DNA of 54,366 nt from an uncultured Clostridia bacterium (GTDB lineage: Bacteria > Bacillota > Clostridia > UMGS1883), in NCBI GenBank assembly GCA_947630975.1, contig CANRJP010000006.1, forward strand, positions 1 to 54,366, given 5' to 3'. Positions 27,691 to 37,501 of this stretch are shown here, piece after piece (the first letter of the stretch is position 1; every line of letters starts with the position of its first letter). Both the position numbers and the translations under genes were made by a program. The notes below the pieces were generated by a model that saw only the letters and a program-made list of their open reading frames with translations, was not told the DNA's origin and did no database searches.

Positions 27691-28858
27691 TAACTTCCCA
27701 CTGAGCTTCCTCCACCGCCTTGTTCACCCAATATTCCATGTCCAGCCTACTCTGGCTCTCCAAAATTTTCGCCAAAGCGGGCTTGGTGGTTGGGTGCTTG
27801 GGCACGAACACCGTGCAGCAGTCCTCGTATGGCAGTATGGAGGTCTCGTAAGTCCCTATTTTTCGGGCAATTGTGACTATCTCGTCCTTGTCCATGCCTA
27901 TCAGGGGCCGGAACACGGGCACGTCTCCGGCGGCCTCGTCGGTGACGGCCAGGGCCTGTATGGTCTGGCTGGCGACCTGACCCAGACTTTCGCCGGTAAC
28001 GAGGGCAAGGCTGCCGCTCTTTTTCGCCAGACGGGCGGCTATCATCATCATCATGCGCCGCATTATGAGGGTCAAATGCTCCTCGGGGCAGTTGTCGCGA
28101 ATGGCAAGCTGCTGCTGTGTAAAGGGTACGACGTAAAGGTTGTACCGCCCCACGTAGCCTGCCAGTATTCGGGCCAGCTCCACCACCTTTTCCTTGGCGC
28201 GGTCGCTGGTATACGGGGGGCTGGCAAAGTGGACGGCGCATAGCTCCACGCCCCTCTTGGCCATCATATATCCCGCCACGGGACTGTCGATGCCGCCGCT
28301 GAGCAGCAGGGCCGCCCGGCCGTTGCTGCCGGTTGGCATTCCCCCCGGGCCGCTGACCCGGGCGATGTCGGCGTAGACATAGGCCTCCCTGTCCCGTATC
28401 TCCACCCTGACCACGGTGTCGGGCTGAGTGACGTTCACCTTCAAATGGCGGCACCGGCGCAGAACGGCGCCCCCCATCTCTCGGCTGATGGCCGGGGAGT
28501 TAAAGGGGAACTGCTTGTCGCCCCGCTTGGCCTCCACCTTAAAGGTGGACACGGTTTCCATCGCCGGAGCCAGATACTCCGGCCCCTCTTTCAATATAAC
28601 GTCCATATCCTTGGGGAAAACTCCGGCCCGGGCGATAAACACAATGCCGAATACCTTTTGCAGCCTTTTTATCATTCCGTCCACGTCAGCGCCCTCGGCG
28701 GGTTCCACATAGGTGATGGCCTGGGACTTGCGGACGCAGCTCCAGCTGTCCTTGGGCAGGGCCTTTTTGATATTGCCGACGAGCAGATCCTCAAAGTGGC
28801 TGCGGTTAAGGCCCTTGAGTATTATTTCTCCGTACTTTATGAGAAGTATCTCTTTCAT
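27674..28858 (-). CDS. thiI: tRNA uracil 4-sulfurtransferase ThiI
   Basis: 394 aa; LLIKYGEIILKGLNRSHFE; ALLLSGGIDSPVAGYMMAKRGVEL. Confidence 0.93.
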   Translation of the reverse strand: MKEILLIKYGEIILKGLNRSHFEDLLVGNIKKALPKDSWSCVRKSQAITYVEPAEGADVDGMIKRLQKVFGIVFIARAGVFPKDMDVILKEGPEYLAPAMETVSTFKVEAKRGDKQFPFNSPAISREMGGAVLRRCRHLKVNVTQPDTVVRVEIRDREAYVYADIARVSGPGGMPTGSNGRAALLLSGGIDSPVAGYMMAKRGVELCAVHFASPPYTSDRAKEKVVELARILAGYVGRYNLYVVPFTQQQLAIRDNCPEEHLTLIMRRMMMMIAARLAKKSGSLALVTGESLGQVASQTIQALAVTDEAAGDVPVFRPLIGMDKDEIVTIARKIGTYETSILPYEDCCTVFVPKHPTTKPALAKILESQSRLDMEYWVNKAVEEAQWEVIESEE

Positions 28859-28861
28859 GGG

Positions 28862-29971
28862 TCAGTTTCTCCCTGTCAATTCCTGTACTATATCCTTCGC
28901 CGCCGCCACGGTCTTGTCGATCTCGTCCTCGGAGGTATAGCGGCTGAGGCTGAAGCGTATGGCGTTGTCCGCCAGCTCCGCCCCCATGGCCTTAAGCACA
29001 TGGCTGCCAACGCCTCTGGCGCAGGCGCTGCCGCTGGAAACATAAATTTTCCGAAGGCTGAAAGCATTAAGCATTACCTCGCTGCGGATGCCGGGGAAGG
29101 AAATATTGAGCACGTGGGGGGCGCCGTCGCCGCCGTTCTGCACCGTGCCGGGAATGGACATCAGTCCGTCACGCAGCAGCTCCTTAAGCCGGGCCATTAT
29201 CTCATAATCCTTCGGCTTCATTTCCTCAAGGGCGGAGGTAAAGCCCGCTATGCAGGGCAGATTTTCGGTGCCGCTGCGCAGTCCTCTCTCCTGACCGCCG
29301 CCCAAAGATGTGGTTTTTACCGTCACGCCGCTTTTGACATACAGGGCACCGATCCCCCGTGGGCCGTGAATTTTGTGGCCGCTGAAGCTGGCCATGTCCA
29401 CGTCCCACTTTTTCAAGTCAATGGGAATATGGCCAAGGGCCTGCACCGCGTCGGTGTGGAGCAGGGCACGGGGGGCTACCCTGTCAAGTATGGGTCTGAT
29501 CTTGTCCACGGGCATAATCGCACCGGTCTCGTTGTTAACGGCCATGACCGACACAAGGCAGGTTTCGGGGGTGATGGCCTCCCTTATGGCGTCGATGCTG
29601 ACGCCGCCGTCCCTTTCGGGGGGCAGGAATACCACGTCAAAGCCCTGCTCCGCCAGCCGCTTCATGGGCTCCGCGACGGCGGGGTGCTCCACGGCGGTGG
29701 TAACTACCCGACGGCCCTTTTTGATATTGGCGCCGCCAAGCACGGCTATGTTGTCGCTCTCGGTGCCGCCGCTGGTGAAATACAGCTCCTTCGGCTCGAT
29801 GCCGAGAGCCTTTGCCGCCCTTTTGCGGCAGGCCTCCAGCTCCTTTTCGGCCTCAAGGCCCAGTCTGTGACGGCTGGAGGGGTTGCCGGGGAATTTTATC
29901 ATGGCGTCCGCCGCCGAACGGATTACCTCCGGAGTCGGAAAGGTGGTCGCACAGTTGTCGAGATAAATCAT
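28862..29971 (-). CDS. Cysteine desulfurase (NifS/IscS family)
   Basis: 369 aa; MIYLDNCATTFP; FTSGGTESDNIAVLGG; SFSGHKIHGPRGIGALYV. Confidence 0.93.
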   Translation of the reverse strand: MIYLDNCATTFPTPEVIRSAADAMIKFPGNPSSRHRLGLEAEKELEACRKRAAKALGIEPKELYFTSGGTESDNIAVLGGANIKKGRRVVTTAVEHPAVAEPMKRLAEQGFDVVFLPPERDGGVSIDAIREAITPETCLVSVMAVNNETGAIMPVDKIRPILDRVAPRALLHTDAVQALGHIPIDLKKWDVDMASFSGHKIHGPRGIGALYVKSGVTVKTTSLGGGQERGLRSGTENLPCIAGFTSALEEMKPKDYEIMARLKELLRDGLMSIPGTVQNGGDGAPHVLNISFPGIRSEVMLNAFSLRKIYVSSGSACARGVGSHVLKAMGAELADNAIRFSLSRYTSEDEIDKTVAAAKDIVQELTGRN

Positions 29972-29990
29972 TTTTGTCGCTCCTTTTTTA

Positions 29991-30404
29991 TTAAATTACC
30001 ATGAGCAGCGTCCCCGCTCCAATGAGAACGCAGCCCGCAACGGACTTCCATGTAAGCTGCTCGTGGAGGAAAACGAAGGCCAGCACAAGGGTTATTACCA
30101 CGCTGAGCTTGTCGATGGGCACAACCTTCGAGGCCTCGCCGATTTGAAGGGCCTTGTAGTAGCAGAGCCACGAGGCTCCTGTAGCCAGCCCCGACAGTAC
30201 GAGGAAGATCCAGCTTTTGCGGCTTATCTCCCCCATGCCTCCCTGTGCTCCGGTGATGAACACCATGAACCAGGCCATGACTACCACCACCACCGTCCTT
30301 ATGGCCGTGGCAAGGTTGGAGTTGACCCCGTCGATGCCCACCTTGGCCAAAATCGACGTCAGGGCCGCGAAAATTGAGGACAGCAGCGCGAATATAAACC
30401 ACAT
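29991..30404 (-). CDS. EamA/DMT-family transporter, half-size
   Basis: 137 aa; single EamA unit with several TMs. Confidence 0.8.
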   Translation of the reverse strand: MWFIFALLSSIFAALTSILAKVGIDGVNSNLATAIRTVVVVVMAWFMVFITGAQGGMGEISRKSWIFLVLSGLATGASWLCYYKALQIGEASKVVPIDKLSVVITLVLAFVFLHEQLTWKSVAGCVLIGAGTLLMVI

Positions 30405-30421
30405 ATAATTCCCTCCTCAGT

Positions 30422-30826
30422 TTACGTCCACAATGACGTTATGAACATCGGACTTGAATTTTCGGCCTTTTTGAAGCCCCGGGCCTCGTAAAAGCCCAGC
30501 TCGGCGTCATAGGCCACCACCACAATGCGCAGGTATTCCGAGTAGGTCTCTTTGACCTTTTCCACAAGCTCTTTTCCTATGCCCATGCCCTGATACTCCG
30601 GCTGCACAAGGAGATAATGGACATAGGCCGTCATAACGCCGTCGTCCATGGCGCAGATTAGGCCGACCAATTTATCCCCGTCCCAGGCGGAATACACGGT
30701 CTCAAAATTTTTCATGGCCGCCGCCAGCTTATCGGGGAAGCGGCCCGACGACCACTCCACGGACAGGAAAAGCTCCTGTAAGTCAGAGACGGAAAAATCA
30801 TGAGTCGATTTGTAGGTTATGGGCAT
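30422..30826 (-). CDS. GNAT family N-acetyltransferase
   Basis: 134 aa; VQPEYQGMGIGKELVEKV. Confidence 0.88.
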   Translation of the reverse strand: MPITYKSTHDFSVSDLQELFLSVEWSSGRFPDKLAAAMKNFETVYSAWDGDKLVGLICAMDDGVMTAYVHYLLVQPEYQGMGIGKELVEKVKETYSEYLRIVVVAYDAELGFYEARGFKKAENSSPMFITSLWT

Positions 30827-30841
30827 AATATAAACCTCCCT

Positions 30842-32626
30842 TTACGCAAGTTCGTACTGGCTCGTACACAGCGCATAGTATCTGCCCTTTTGGGCCATGA
30901 GCTCCTCGTGGGTGCCGCTTTCCACAATTTGGCCGCCGTCGATGAACATAATGTTGTCCGCGCCCCGTATGGTGGACAGCCGGTGGGCTATCACAAAGCT
31001 GGTGCGCCCCTTGAGCAGCCGGGCAAGGCCGGTCTGGAGGGCCTGCTCGGTGCGGGTGTCGATGGAGGCCGTGGCCTCGTCCAGTATGAGAATTTTCGGG
31101 TCGGCGAGGAGCGCCCTCGCAAAGGAGATGAGCTGGCGCTGGCCCACGCTGAGACGGCTGCCCCGCTCGTTAACCTCGGTGTAGTAGCCGTTTTCAAGGG
31201 TCTGGATGAAGTCGTGGGCGCAGACGGTCTTTGCCGCGGCTATGACCTCCTCGTCGGTGGCATCCAGCCGGCCGTAGCGGATGTTGTCCATGACCGTGCC
31301 GCTGAAAATGAAGGTATCCTGAAGCATTACGCCCACCTGCGACCGCAGGGAGTGCAGAGTGTAGCGGGTGATGTTCTCCCCGTCGATGAGAATTTCGCCT
31401 CCCTGTATGTCATAGAACCGGCTCAGGAGGTTGATTATTGTGGTCTTGCCCGCTCCGGTGGGGCCCACGACGGCGATGTTTTTGCCCCGCTCAACGGAAA
31501 AGCTGAGGCCCTTGAGGATGTTCACGCCCTCCTCGTAGGCGAAGGTGACGTCCTTAAAGTCCACGTCGCCCTTTATGGGCGGCATCTCCACCGCTCCGGG
31601 CAGATCCTCCACCGTGGCGGGGGTGTCCATGACCTCAAAAATGCGCTCGAGGTAGGCGGCGGTATTGATGAGCTGGTTGTAGTAGTTGCACAGGGACAGC
31701 ACCGGCGTCCAGAACAGGTTTACATAACCGACAAAGGCCACAAGGGTACCGGCAGTTATGCCGCCGCCCCCGAGGAGGTCGGCCCCGCCCACAAGGAACA
31801 CCGCGCAGGTGGTGATGGTGGAGATGGTCTCCACCATGGGCCAGTTGCAGATGTCGATTATCTTCGCCCGCATAAAGCTGGTGCGGACGTTCTCGCACTG
31901 GGTCTCGAAAATGCGCTGGTTCTCCTTTTCACGGCTGAAGGACTGGGTCACCTTTATGCCGCAGATGCTCTCGTGGATATAGGCGTTGAGGTTGCTCTGT
32001 TTGGCGCTGTAATCCTGCCACACCCGACGCTGCTTGTTCTTCATGGCGAAGATTATGCCGCCGAACACAAACACGCCGCAGAGGGTGATAAGACTGAGCT
32101 TAAGGCTCAAGGTGAACATCAGGCCCATGGTAATAACGACGGTGAAAAGGTCGGTTATCAGGTTTATCAGGCCGCCGGTGAGCAGATTGTTTATGGAGTT
32201 TACATAATTTATTACCCGCACCAAAATCTTGCCGTGGGGGCGGCTGTCGTAAAAGTCAAAGGGCAGTATCTGCAAGTGCTTGAAAATGTCCCGCCGCAGA
32301 TTTGCCACAAGGCTCTGACCCACCTTGACGAGGGTCACCATGCGGAATTTCACGATTATGGCGTTGATGAGGTAGATTGCCACCAAAATTCCGCCAAGGA
32401 TCAGTATTCCCTTCAAATCTCCGGCGGGCAGGCGGTTGTCGATGGCCTCGCGGGTTATCATGGGGGCCAGCATATTCAGCAGGCTCGTCAGCAGCATGAG
32501 CCCCACGGTGGCGAACATCAGCCACTTAAAGGGGACGAGGTAACGGGCCAGCCGCTTTATGTGGTCGAAGCTGAAGCTGCTCTCCAGCTTTTCGTCCACG
32601 TCGAATTTGTTCCTCGCCATCAGCAA
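30842..32626 (-). CDS. ABC transporter permease/ATP-binding protein (heterodimer partner 1)
   Basis: 594 aa; GPTGAGKTTIINLL; LSVGQRQLISFARALLADPKILILDEATASID. Confidence 0.93.
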   Translation of the reverse strand: MLMARNKFDVDEKLESSFSFDHIKRLARYLVPFKWLMFATVGLMLLTSLLNMLAPMITREAIDNRLPAGDLKGILILGGILVAIYLINAIIVKFRMVTLVKVGQSLVANLRRDIFKHLQILPFDFYDSRPHGKILVRVINYVNSINNLLTGGLINLITDLFTVVITMGLMFTLSLKLSLITLCGVFVFGGIIFAMKNKQRRVWQDYSAKQSNLNAYIHESICGIKVTQSFSREKENQRIFETQCENVRTSFMRAKIIDICNWPMVETISTITTCAVFLVGGADLLGGGGITAGTLVAFVGYVNLFWTPVLSLCNYYNQLINTAAYLERIFEVMDTPATVEDLPGAVEMPPIKGDVDFKDVTFAYEEGVNILKGLSFSVERGKNIAVVGPTGAGKTTIINLLSRFYDIQGGEILIDGENITRYTLHSLRSQVGVMLQDTFIFSGTVMDNIRYGRLDATDEEVIAAAKTVCAHDFIQTLENGYYTEVNERGSRLSVGQRQLISFARALLADPKILILDEATASIDTRTEQALQTGLARLLKGRTSFVIAHRLSTIRGADNIMFIDGGQIVESGTHEELMAQKGRYYALCTSQYELA

Positions 32627-34383
32627 ACGCCCCCTTTCACGGTTTCGGCTGTGGCGGCGTCAAAGTTGCCGTACTGGGTGTCAAAGACCTCTTTGTACCT
32701 TCCGCCCAGAGCCAAAAGCTCCTCATGGGTGCCCCGCTCGGCTATGCGCCCCTTTTCCATCACCAAAATCTGGTCGGCGTCCTTTACGGCGCTTATCCGG
32801 TGGGCGATTATGAAGGTGGTGCGTCCGGCGGAGAATTTTTTCAGGGTCTGCTGTATGTAATGCTCGGTCTCCATATCCACGCTGCTGGTGGTGTCGTCGA
32901 GAATGAGTATCGAAGGGTTTTTCAGTATGGCGCGGGCAAGGGCTATGCGCTGCTTCTGTCCGCCGCTGAGGCCCACGCCCCGCTCGCCGATTATGGTGTC
33001 GTAGCCCTCGGGCAGGTCGCGGATAAAGCCGTCGGCGTCGGCCATCTTAGCCGCTTCAACCACCCGCTCAAAGGGGGCGTCGGGGGCGCCGTAGGCGATA
33101 TTTCCCTCGATAGTGTCGGAGAACAGGAAAATATCCTGCATGGCTATTGAAATACTTTGGCGCAGGGCCCGAAGATTGAGGTGCCGCACGTCGATGCCGT
33201 CCACCAGCACCTGACCCTCGGTGGCGTCATAAAAGCGGCAGATAAGGTTAGTCAGGGTGGACTTTCCGCTGCCTGTCTCGCCGATGATAGCCACGGTCTG
33301 GCCGGGCACGGCGGTAAAGCTCACGCGGTCGAGAACCCGCTCCTCCCCGTAGGAGAAGCTCACGTCCTTAAATTCCACCTTTCCGTCGAAGCTCGCCTTT
33401 TCCACATGGTCCTTTTCGGTGTGGATTCGGGGGCGCTCAAGGGTAAATTCCATTATTTTTTCGCCGCTGGCGATGGCGTTAAGGCTGTCGTTGATGAGCC
33501 AGCCCACGTTGCGCATGGGGGTGTTCAGGGCCCAGCTCATGGAGTTGAAGGTGACGAACTCGCCGGGGGTCATGTGCCCCCTTATGACCATAATTCCGCC
33601 GGCCACAAGCACTACCACGTTGAGGGAGTTGGCCAGAGTGTCGAGGATGGGTATATAGCGCTGGCCGATGCGGTTGGAAGCGATGTTGGCGTCCCGGTAT
33701 TCCAGATTGGCCCTGTCGAACTTCTCCAGCTCGTAGTCCTCACGGGCGAAGGCCCGAACCACCCGGTTGCCGGAGATGTTCTCCTGCACCACGGTGTTCA
33801 GGCCGCTGAGCTTCTGCCTGGCGTTGCGGAAGGCGGGGCCCACGCGCCGGCCCATGGCTACGGCGAAAAACGCGATGAGGGGCGTCACCGCCAGCAGGCA
33901 CAGGGTCAGCCGCCAGTTGATGAAGCCCAGAATAAACAGGGCCGAAAGGAAAAGGCAGGAGTTTTCCAGTATGCCGTTGAGCACCCAGGCCACGAAGTGG
34001 CGGACGCTGTCAATATCGCCGCTGAGACGGTTCATGATGTCGCCGGTGCGGTTGTGGTCGAAAAAGTCGAAGTCCAGCTTGTGGAGTGACCTGTACAGGG
34101 CCACGCGGATGTTGTACACCACCTTCTGGCTGGTGCCCTCAAGTATGTAGTGGTCGATGATGCGGAACACGTCCTTGACAACTATGGACAAAAACATCAG
34201 CACCACCAGAATGAGCAGCCGGTTCCGCATACCGTTGTAAAACACGTCGTCGATTATCCGGCCCGACAGATAGGGGCGGATGTTGCTCAGCACCGTGTTG
34301 ATCATTGTCAGGCTCAAAGCGAAGATCATTCGGCCCATATATGGGCGGATATACACGGAAAATAGCCATTTCAGGGTTTTCAT
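32620..34383 (-). CDS. ABC transporter permease/ATP-binding protein (heterodimer partner 2)
   Basis: 587 aa; GETGSGKSTLTNLI; LSGGQKQRIALARAILKNPSILILDDTTSSVD. Confidence 0.93.
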   Translation of the reverse strand: MKTLKWLFSVYIRPYMGRMIFALSLTMINTVLSNIRPYLSGRIIDDVFYNGMRNRLLILVVLMFLSIVVKDVFRIIDHYILEGTSQKVVYNIRVALYRSLHKLDFDFFDHNRTGDIMNRLSGDIDSVRHFVAWVLNGILENSCLFLSALFILGFINWRLTLCLLAVTPLIAFFAVAMGRRVGPAFRNARQKLSGLNTVVQENISGNRVVRAFAREDYELEKFDRANLEYRDANIASNRIGQRYIPILDTLANSLNVVVLVAGGIMVIRGHMTPGEFVTFNSMSWALNTPMRNVGWLINDSLNAIASGEKIMEFTLERPRIHTEKDHVEKASFDGKVEFKDVSFSYGEERVLDRVSFTAVPGQTVAIIGETGSGKSTLTNLICRFYDATEGQVLVDGIDVRHLNLRALRQSISIAMQDIFLFSDTIEGNIAYGAPDAPFERVVEAAKMADADGFIRDLPEGYDTIIGERGVGLSGGQKQRIALARAILKNPSILILDDTTSSVDMETEHYIQQTLKKFSAGRTTFIIAHRISAVKDADQILVMEKGRIAERGTHEELLALGGRYKEVFDTQYGNFDAATAETVKGGVC

Positions 34384-34455
34384 GGGAAAAATCAGATCCT
34401 TTGATAATAAGAGTATTTGCAGTCCGTCAAAGTCGGTCGTTGTTTAATACTTCGG

Positions 34456-34833
34456 TCATTTGCTCAAATATTTGCTGATTGTAATATAAAATTCCTCGGC
34501 CCTTGCGTACTGCTCCGCAGCATCATCTTTAGAAGCGATAAAGAAATCGTCATAGTCGCAGTTGTTCCTTATCTGAAACGCAGTTTGAAGATAATTGGAA
34601 AATTTTTTGTCAAAAATTCCGGTTTTTATATATTCCCTTTGAAAGTAAGATATTACTCCGGTGTGCTTTGAAAAATCCACACCGTCCTTTGCCAAAACGG
34701 CCCGAACCGCCGTAAAAATAGCATAGTAAGAGCGTCCTATAGAGTCCCGGTACTGTCCGGCCTCCATAAGGAGCTTAGCGGAGTTAAGCCTCTCCCGTGA
34801 GCTATCAAGCCTGTATTTACTCAAATCAACCAA
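34456..34833 (-). CDS. HEPN domain protein
   Basis: SRERLNSAKLLMEAGQYRDSIGRSYYAIFTAVRAVLA; TTG start at 34833 overlaps upstream MNT stop; ORF reported to 34893. Confidence 0.85.
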   Translation of the reverse strand: MVDLSKYRLDSSRERLNSAKLLMEAGQYRDSIGRSYYAIFTAVRAVLAKDGVDFSKHTGVISYFQREYIKTGIFDKKFSNYLQTAFQIRNNCDYDDFFIASKDDAAEQYARAEEFYITISKYLSK

Positions 34834-35164
34834 TTTTCTTTCCCTCCTTGGCGATATTGCGGTAATAGGGCAGTACATTTTTGTATTCCTCAAATTCGCT
34901 ACGGGGTATCACCGTGGGAGAGATTATTACGTCGTTTTCCAGTCCCAACTCGGCGGCCATATCCCAGACTGACTTAAGCTTGCGTTGCAGCTCGGCTCGG
35001 TCGCCCTCCACAATGGCGGCGATGTCGATGTCGGAGTTCTCGTCAAAATCCTCTCTTGCATACGAACCGTAGAGAAATATGCAGTCCACGTTTTCGCCGT
35101 AAACACTGCGGAAATATCCCGCCACTATCCTTGAAAGCTCCCGGGCCTTCGGTTCCGGACACAT
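34826..35164 (-). CDS. MNT-type nucleotidyltransferase domain protein
   Basis: 112 aa; IFLYGSYAREDFDENSDIDIAAIV. Confidence 0.88.
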   Translation of the reverse strand: MCPEPKARELSRIVAGYFRSVYGENVDCIFLYGSYAREDFDENSDIDIAAIVEGDRAELQRKLKSVWDMAAELGLENDVIISPTVIPRSEFEEYKNVLPYYRNIAKEGKKIG

Positions 35165-35178
35165 AATATGACCTCCTT

Positions 35179-37353
35179 TTACTCCAGTTTTATCTGTACG
35201 CTGCCGCTGTCCTCCTCCTTAAGGAAGTAACCGGCGGAGGGAATGCTCCTTGACCGGTAGCCGTCGGGGGACTTAAGGCAGTCCTCGGGCAGGGCCACGG
35301 TTTTCAGCAGGCTCCGCCGCCGGAGGGTCATCACCTGCACGCCCTGGGCGGTGCGGCTGGTCTTGGTGAGTATGGCGGCGGTGTTGAACACAAGGCACTT
35401 GTCGGCGGTGCTTATGAGAGCGATGTCCCTGTCATCGGGGACGTACATGGCCCCTATCAGGTTACCCTTGCCGTAGGCCCCGGTCAGGCGCTTGCGGTTG
35501 GTCTTGGTGGCGTAGCCGTTCATGTCTATCTTGGCTATTTTGCCGCTGTCGAAGGCAAAGAGCATAAAGCCCTTATAGTCAAAGGCCGGGGTGGCGTACA
35601 CTATCCGCTCGCCCTCCTCCATGCCGATGATATTGGGCAGATAGTCGCCCATGGCGCTGACGCGGGTATCGCCGATGTCCTTAAGCCGCAGCTTGTAGCA
35701 GTTTTGCCGGTCGGAGAAGAACAGCATATCCTGTTTGTTGGAGGTCTCGGCGGAGCAGATTATCTCATCTCCCTCCTTGAGCTTGTGGTCGCCGCTGCTC
35801 CGGAGGGAAACGAGAGTCACCTTTTTGAAGTAATTCTCACGGGTCATGAACACCCGCACCCGATAGTCGTCGGTCCCGTCCTCCTCTTCCTCTATGGGAA
35901 CGTCCTCCACGGTGATTATCCGGGTCTTGCGGGGCTTGGCGTACTTTTTTTCAATGTCGGTGAGCTGCTTTATTATCAGCCTGTGTATTAGCTTTTCGCT
36001 GCCCGCGGTTTTCCGCAGGTCGGCGATGTCCTTTGTCAGGCTCTCTATCTCGGCGGTGCGCTTGAGGATATAGTCCTTATTCAGGTTGCGCAGCTTTATC
36101 TCCGCCACGAACTCCGCCTGTATTTTATCTATGCCGAAGCCCTCCATCAGGTTGGGCACCACCATGGAGTCGTCCTCGGTGTGGCGGACGATGTAAATGG
36201 CCTTGTCGATGTCCAGCAGTATCTTTTCCAGACCCTGCAAAAGGTGGAGCCGAGCTTCCTTGTTCTCCGCGTCGTAGACGCACATACGCCGCAGACTTTC
36301 GGTGCGGAAGTCCACCCACTCGGCCAGTATCTCCTTTATCCCCAGCACCTTTGGCTCACCGCCGGTGAGGATGTTGAAGTTGCAGCCGAAGCTGTCCTCC
36401 AGAGTGGTCTTGTCGTAGAGCTTCTGCATGAGCTTTTCCGGGTCGGCCCCGCGTTTGAGGTCGATGGTGAGCCGCAGACCGTTTATGTCGGTCTCGTCAC
36501 GGACGTCGTTTATTTCCTTGATTTTACCGGCCTTCATCAGCTCGGCTATCTTCTCTATTATCACCTCGACGCAGGTGGAGTAGGGTATTTCGGTTATCTC
36601 CAAGGTGTTGGTCTTTTTGTTGTATATATATTTTCCCCTGATCTTTATGCTGCCCGCGCCGGTCTCATATATCTGATCCAGCGCCGCCTTATCGTAGACG
36701 AGATAACCGCCGGTGGAGAAGTCCGGCCCCAGAATGTACTCCCGCAGGTCGGCCTTTTCGTCCTTGAGATAGGCTATCGTCGCGTCGCAGACCTCCTTTA
36801 AATTGTAGGAGGCGATGCGGCTGGCCATGCCAACGGCGATGCCCATGTTGGGATTTACCAGAATATTCGGAAAGGCCGTGGGCAGCAGCACCGGCTCGGT
36901 CATGGTGCCGTCGTAGTTGTCGATAAAGTCCACGGTGTTCTTGTCTATGTCGCGGAAAATTTCCTCACAGATGGGAGTCAGCTTTACCTCGGTGTATCGG
37001 GGGGCGGCGTAGGCCATGTCCCGGCTGTACTGCTTGCCGAAGTTGCCCTTGGAGTCCACAAAGGGGTGGAGCAGGGCCTCGTTGCCCTCGGTGAGGCGAA
37101 CCATAGTCTCGTATATGGCGGCGTCGCCGTGAGGGTTGAGCTTCATGGCCTCGCCCACCACGGTGGCGCTCTTGGTGCGCTTGCCCTTAAGCAGGCCCCG
37201 CTTGTACATCATGTAAAGCAGCTTGCGGTGGGAGGGCTTGAAGCCGTCTATCTCCGGAATGGCCCGGGAGAGGATGACGCTCATGGCGTAGGGCATGAAG
37301 TTGTTTTCCAGAGTGCGGGTGATGCCCTCCGGTCTGGCCTTGTGATCCGGCAT
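35179..37353 (-). CDS. parC: Type IIA topoisomerase subunit A (ParC/GyrA family)
   Basis: 724 aa; YAMSVILSRAIPEIDGFKPSHRKLLYMMYKRGL; AAPRYTEVKLT catalytic Tyr; C-terminal beta-pinwheel-like region. ParC vs GyrA assignment uncertain. Confidence 0.8.
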   Translation of the reverse strand: MPDHKARPEGITRTLENNFMPYAMSVILSRAIPEIDGFKPSHRKLLYMMYKRGLLKGKRTKSATVVGEAMKLNPHGDAAIYETMVRLTEGNEALLHPFVDSKGNFGKQYSRDMAYAAPRYTEVKLTPICEEIFRDIDKNTVDFIDNYDGTMTEPVLLPTAFPNILVNPNMGIAVGMASRIASYNLKEVCDATIAYLKDEKADLREYILGPDFSTGGYLVYDKAALDQIYETGAGSIKIRGKYIYNKKTNTLEITEIPYSTCVEVIIEKIAELMKAGKIKEINDVRDETDINGLRLTIDLKRGADPEKLMQKLYDKTTLEDSFGCNFNILTGGEPKVLGIKEILAEWVDFRTESLRRMCVYDAENKEARLHLLQGLEKILLDIDKAIYIVRHTEDDSMVVPNLMEGFGIDKIQAEFVAEIKLRNLNKDYILKRTAEIESLTKDIADLRKTAGSEKLIHRLIIKQLTDIEKKYAKPRKTRIITVEDVPIEEEEDGTDDYRVRVFMTRENYFKKVTLVSLRSSGDHKLKEGDEIICSAETSNKQDMLFFSDRQNCYKLRLKDIGDTRVSAMGDYLPNIIGMEEGERIVYATPAFDYKGFMLFAFDSGKIAKIDMNGYATKTNRKRLTGAYGKGNLIGAMYVPDDRDIALISTADKCLVFNTAAILTKTSRTAQGVQVMTLRRRSLLKTVALPEDCLKSPDGYRSRSIPSAGYFLKEEDSGSVQIKLE

Positions 37354-37434
37354 GGCGATACCTCCTATATCAAAAATCTATTTAATCATAGCACAGTTTT
37401 TACCGTTTGTCCAGTGTTTAAGGAAATTTTTTTC

Positions 37435-37462
37435 TTGACTTTTCGCTTTAGTGTAGTATAAT
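37435..37462 (+). promoter_or_regulatory. Promoter TTGACT-16-TATAAT of the GH127 gene
   Basis: TTGACT TTTCGCTTTAGTGTAG TATAAT. Confidence 0.7.
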
Positions 37463-37501
37463 AATTGTGTAAAAAATAACTGTGACTGCACGAGGTGTAT
37501 T

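Noticed and set aside
30800-32860. 686-aa plus-strand ORF
   Set aside because: Antisense shadow of the ABC exporter genes; no domain signal
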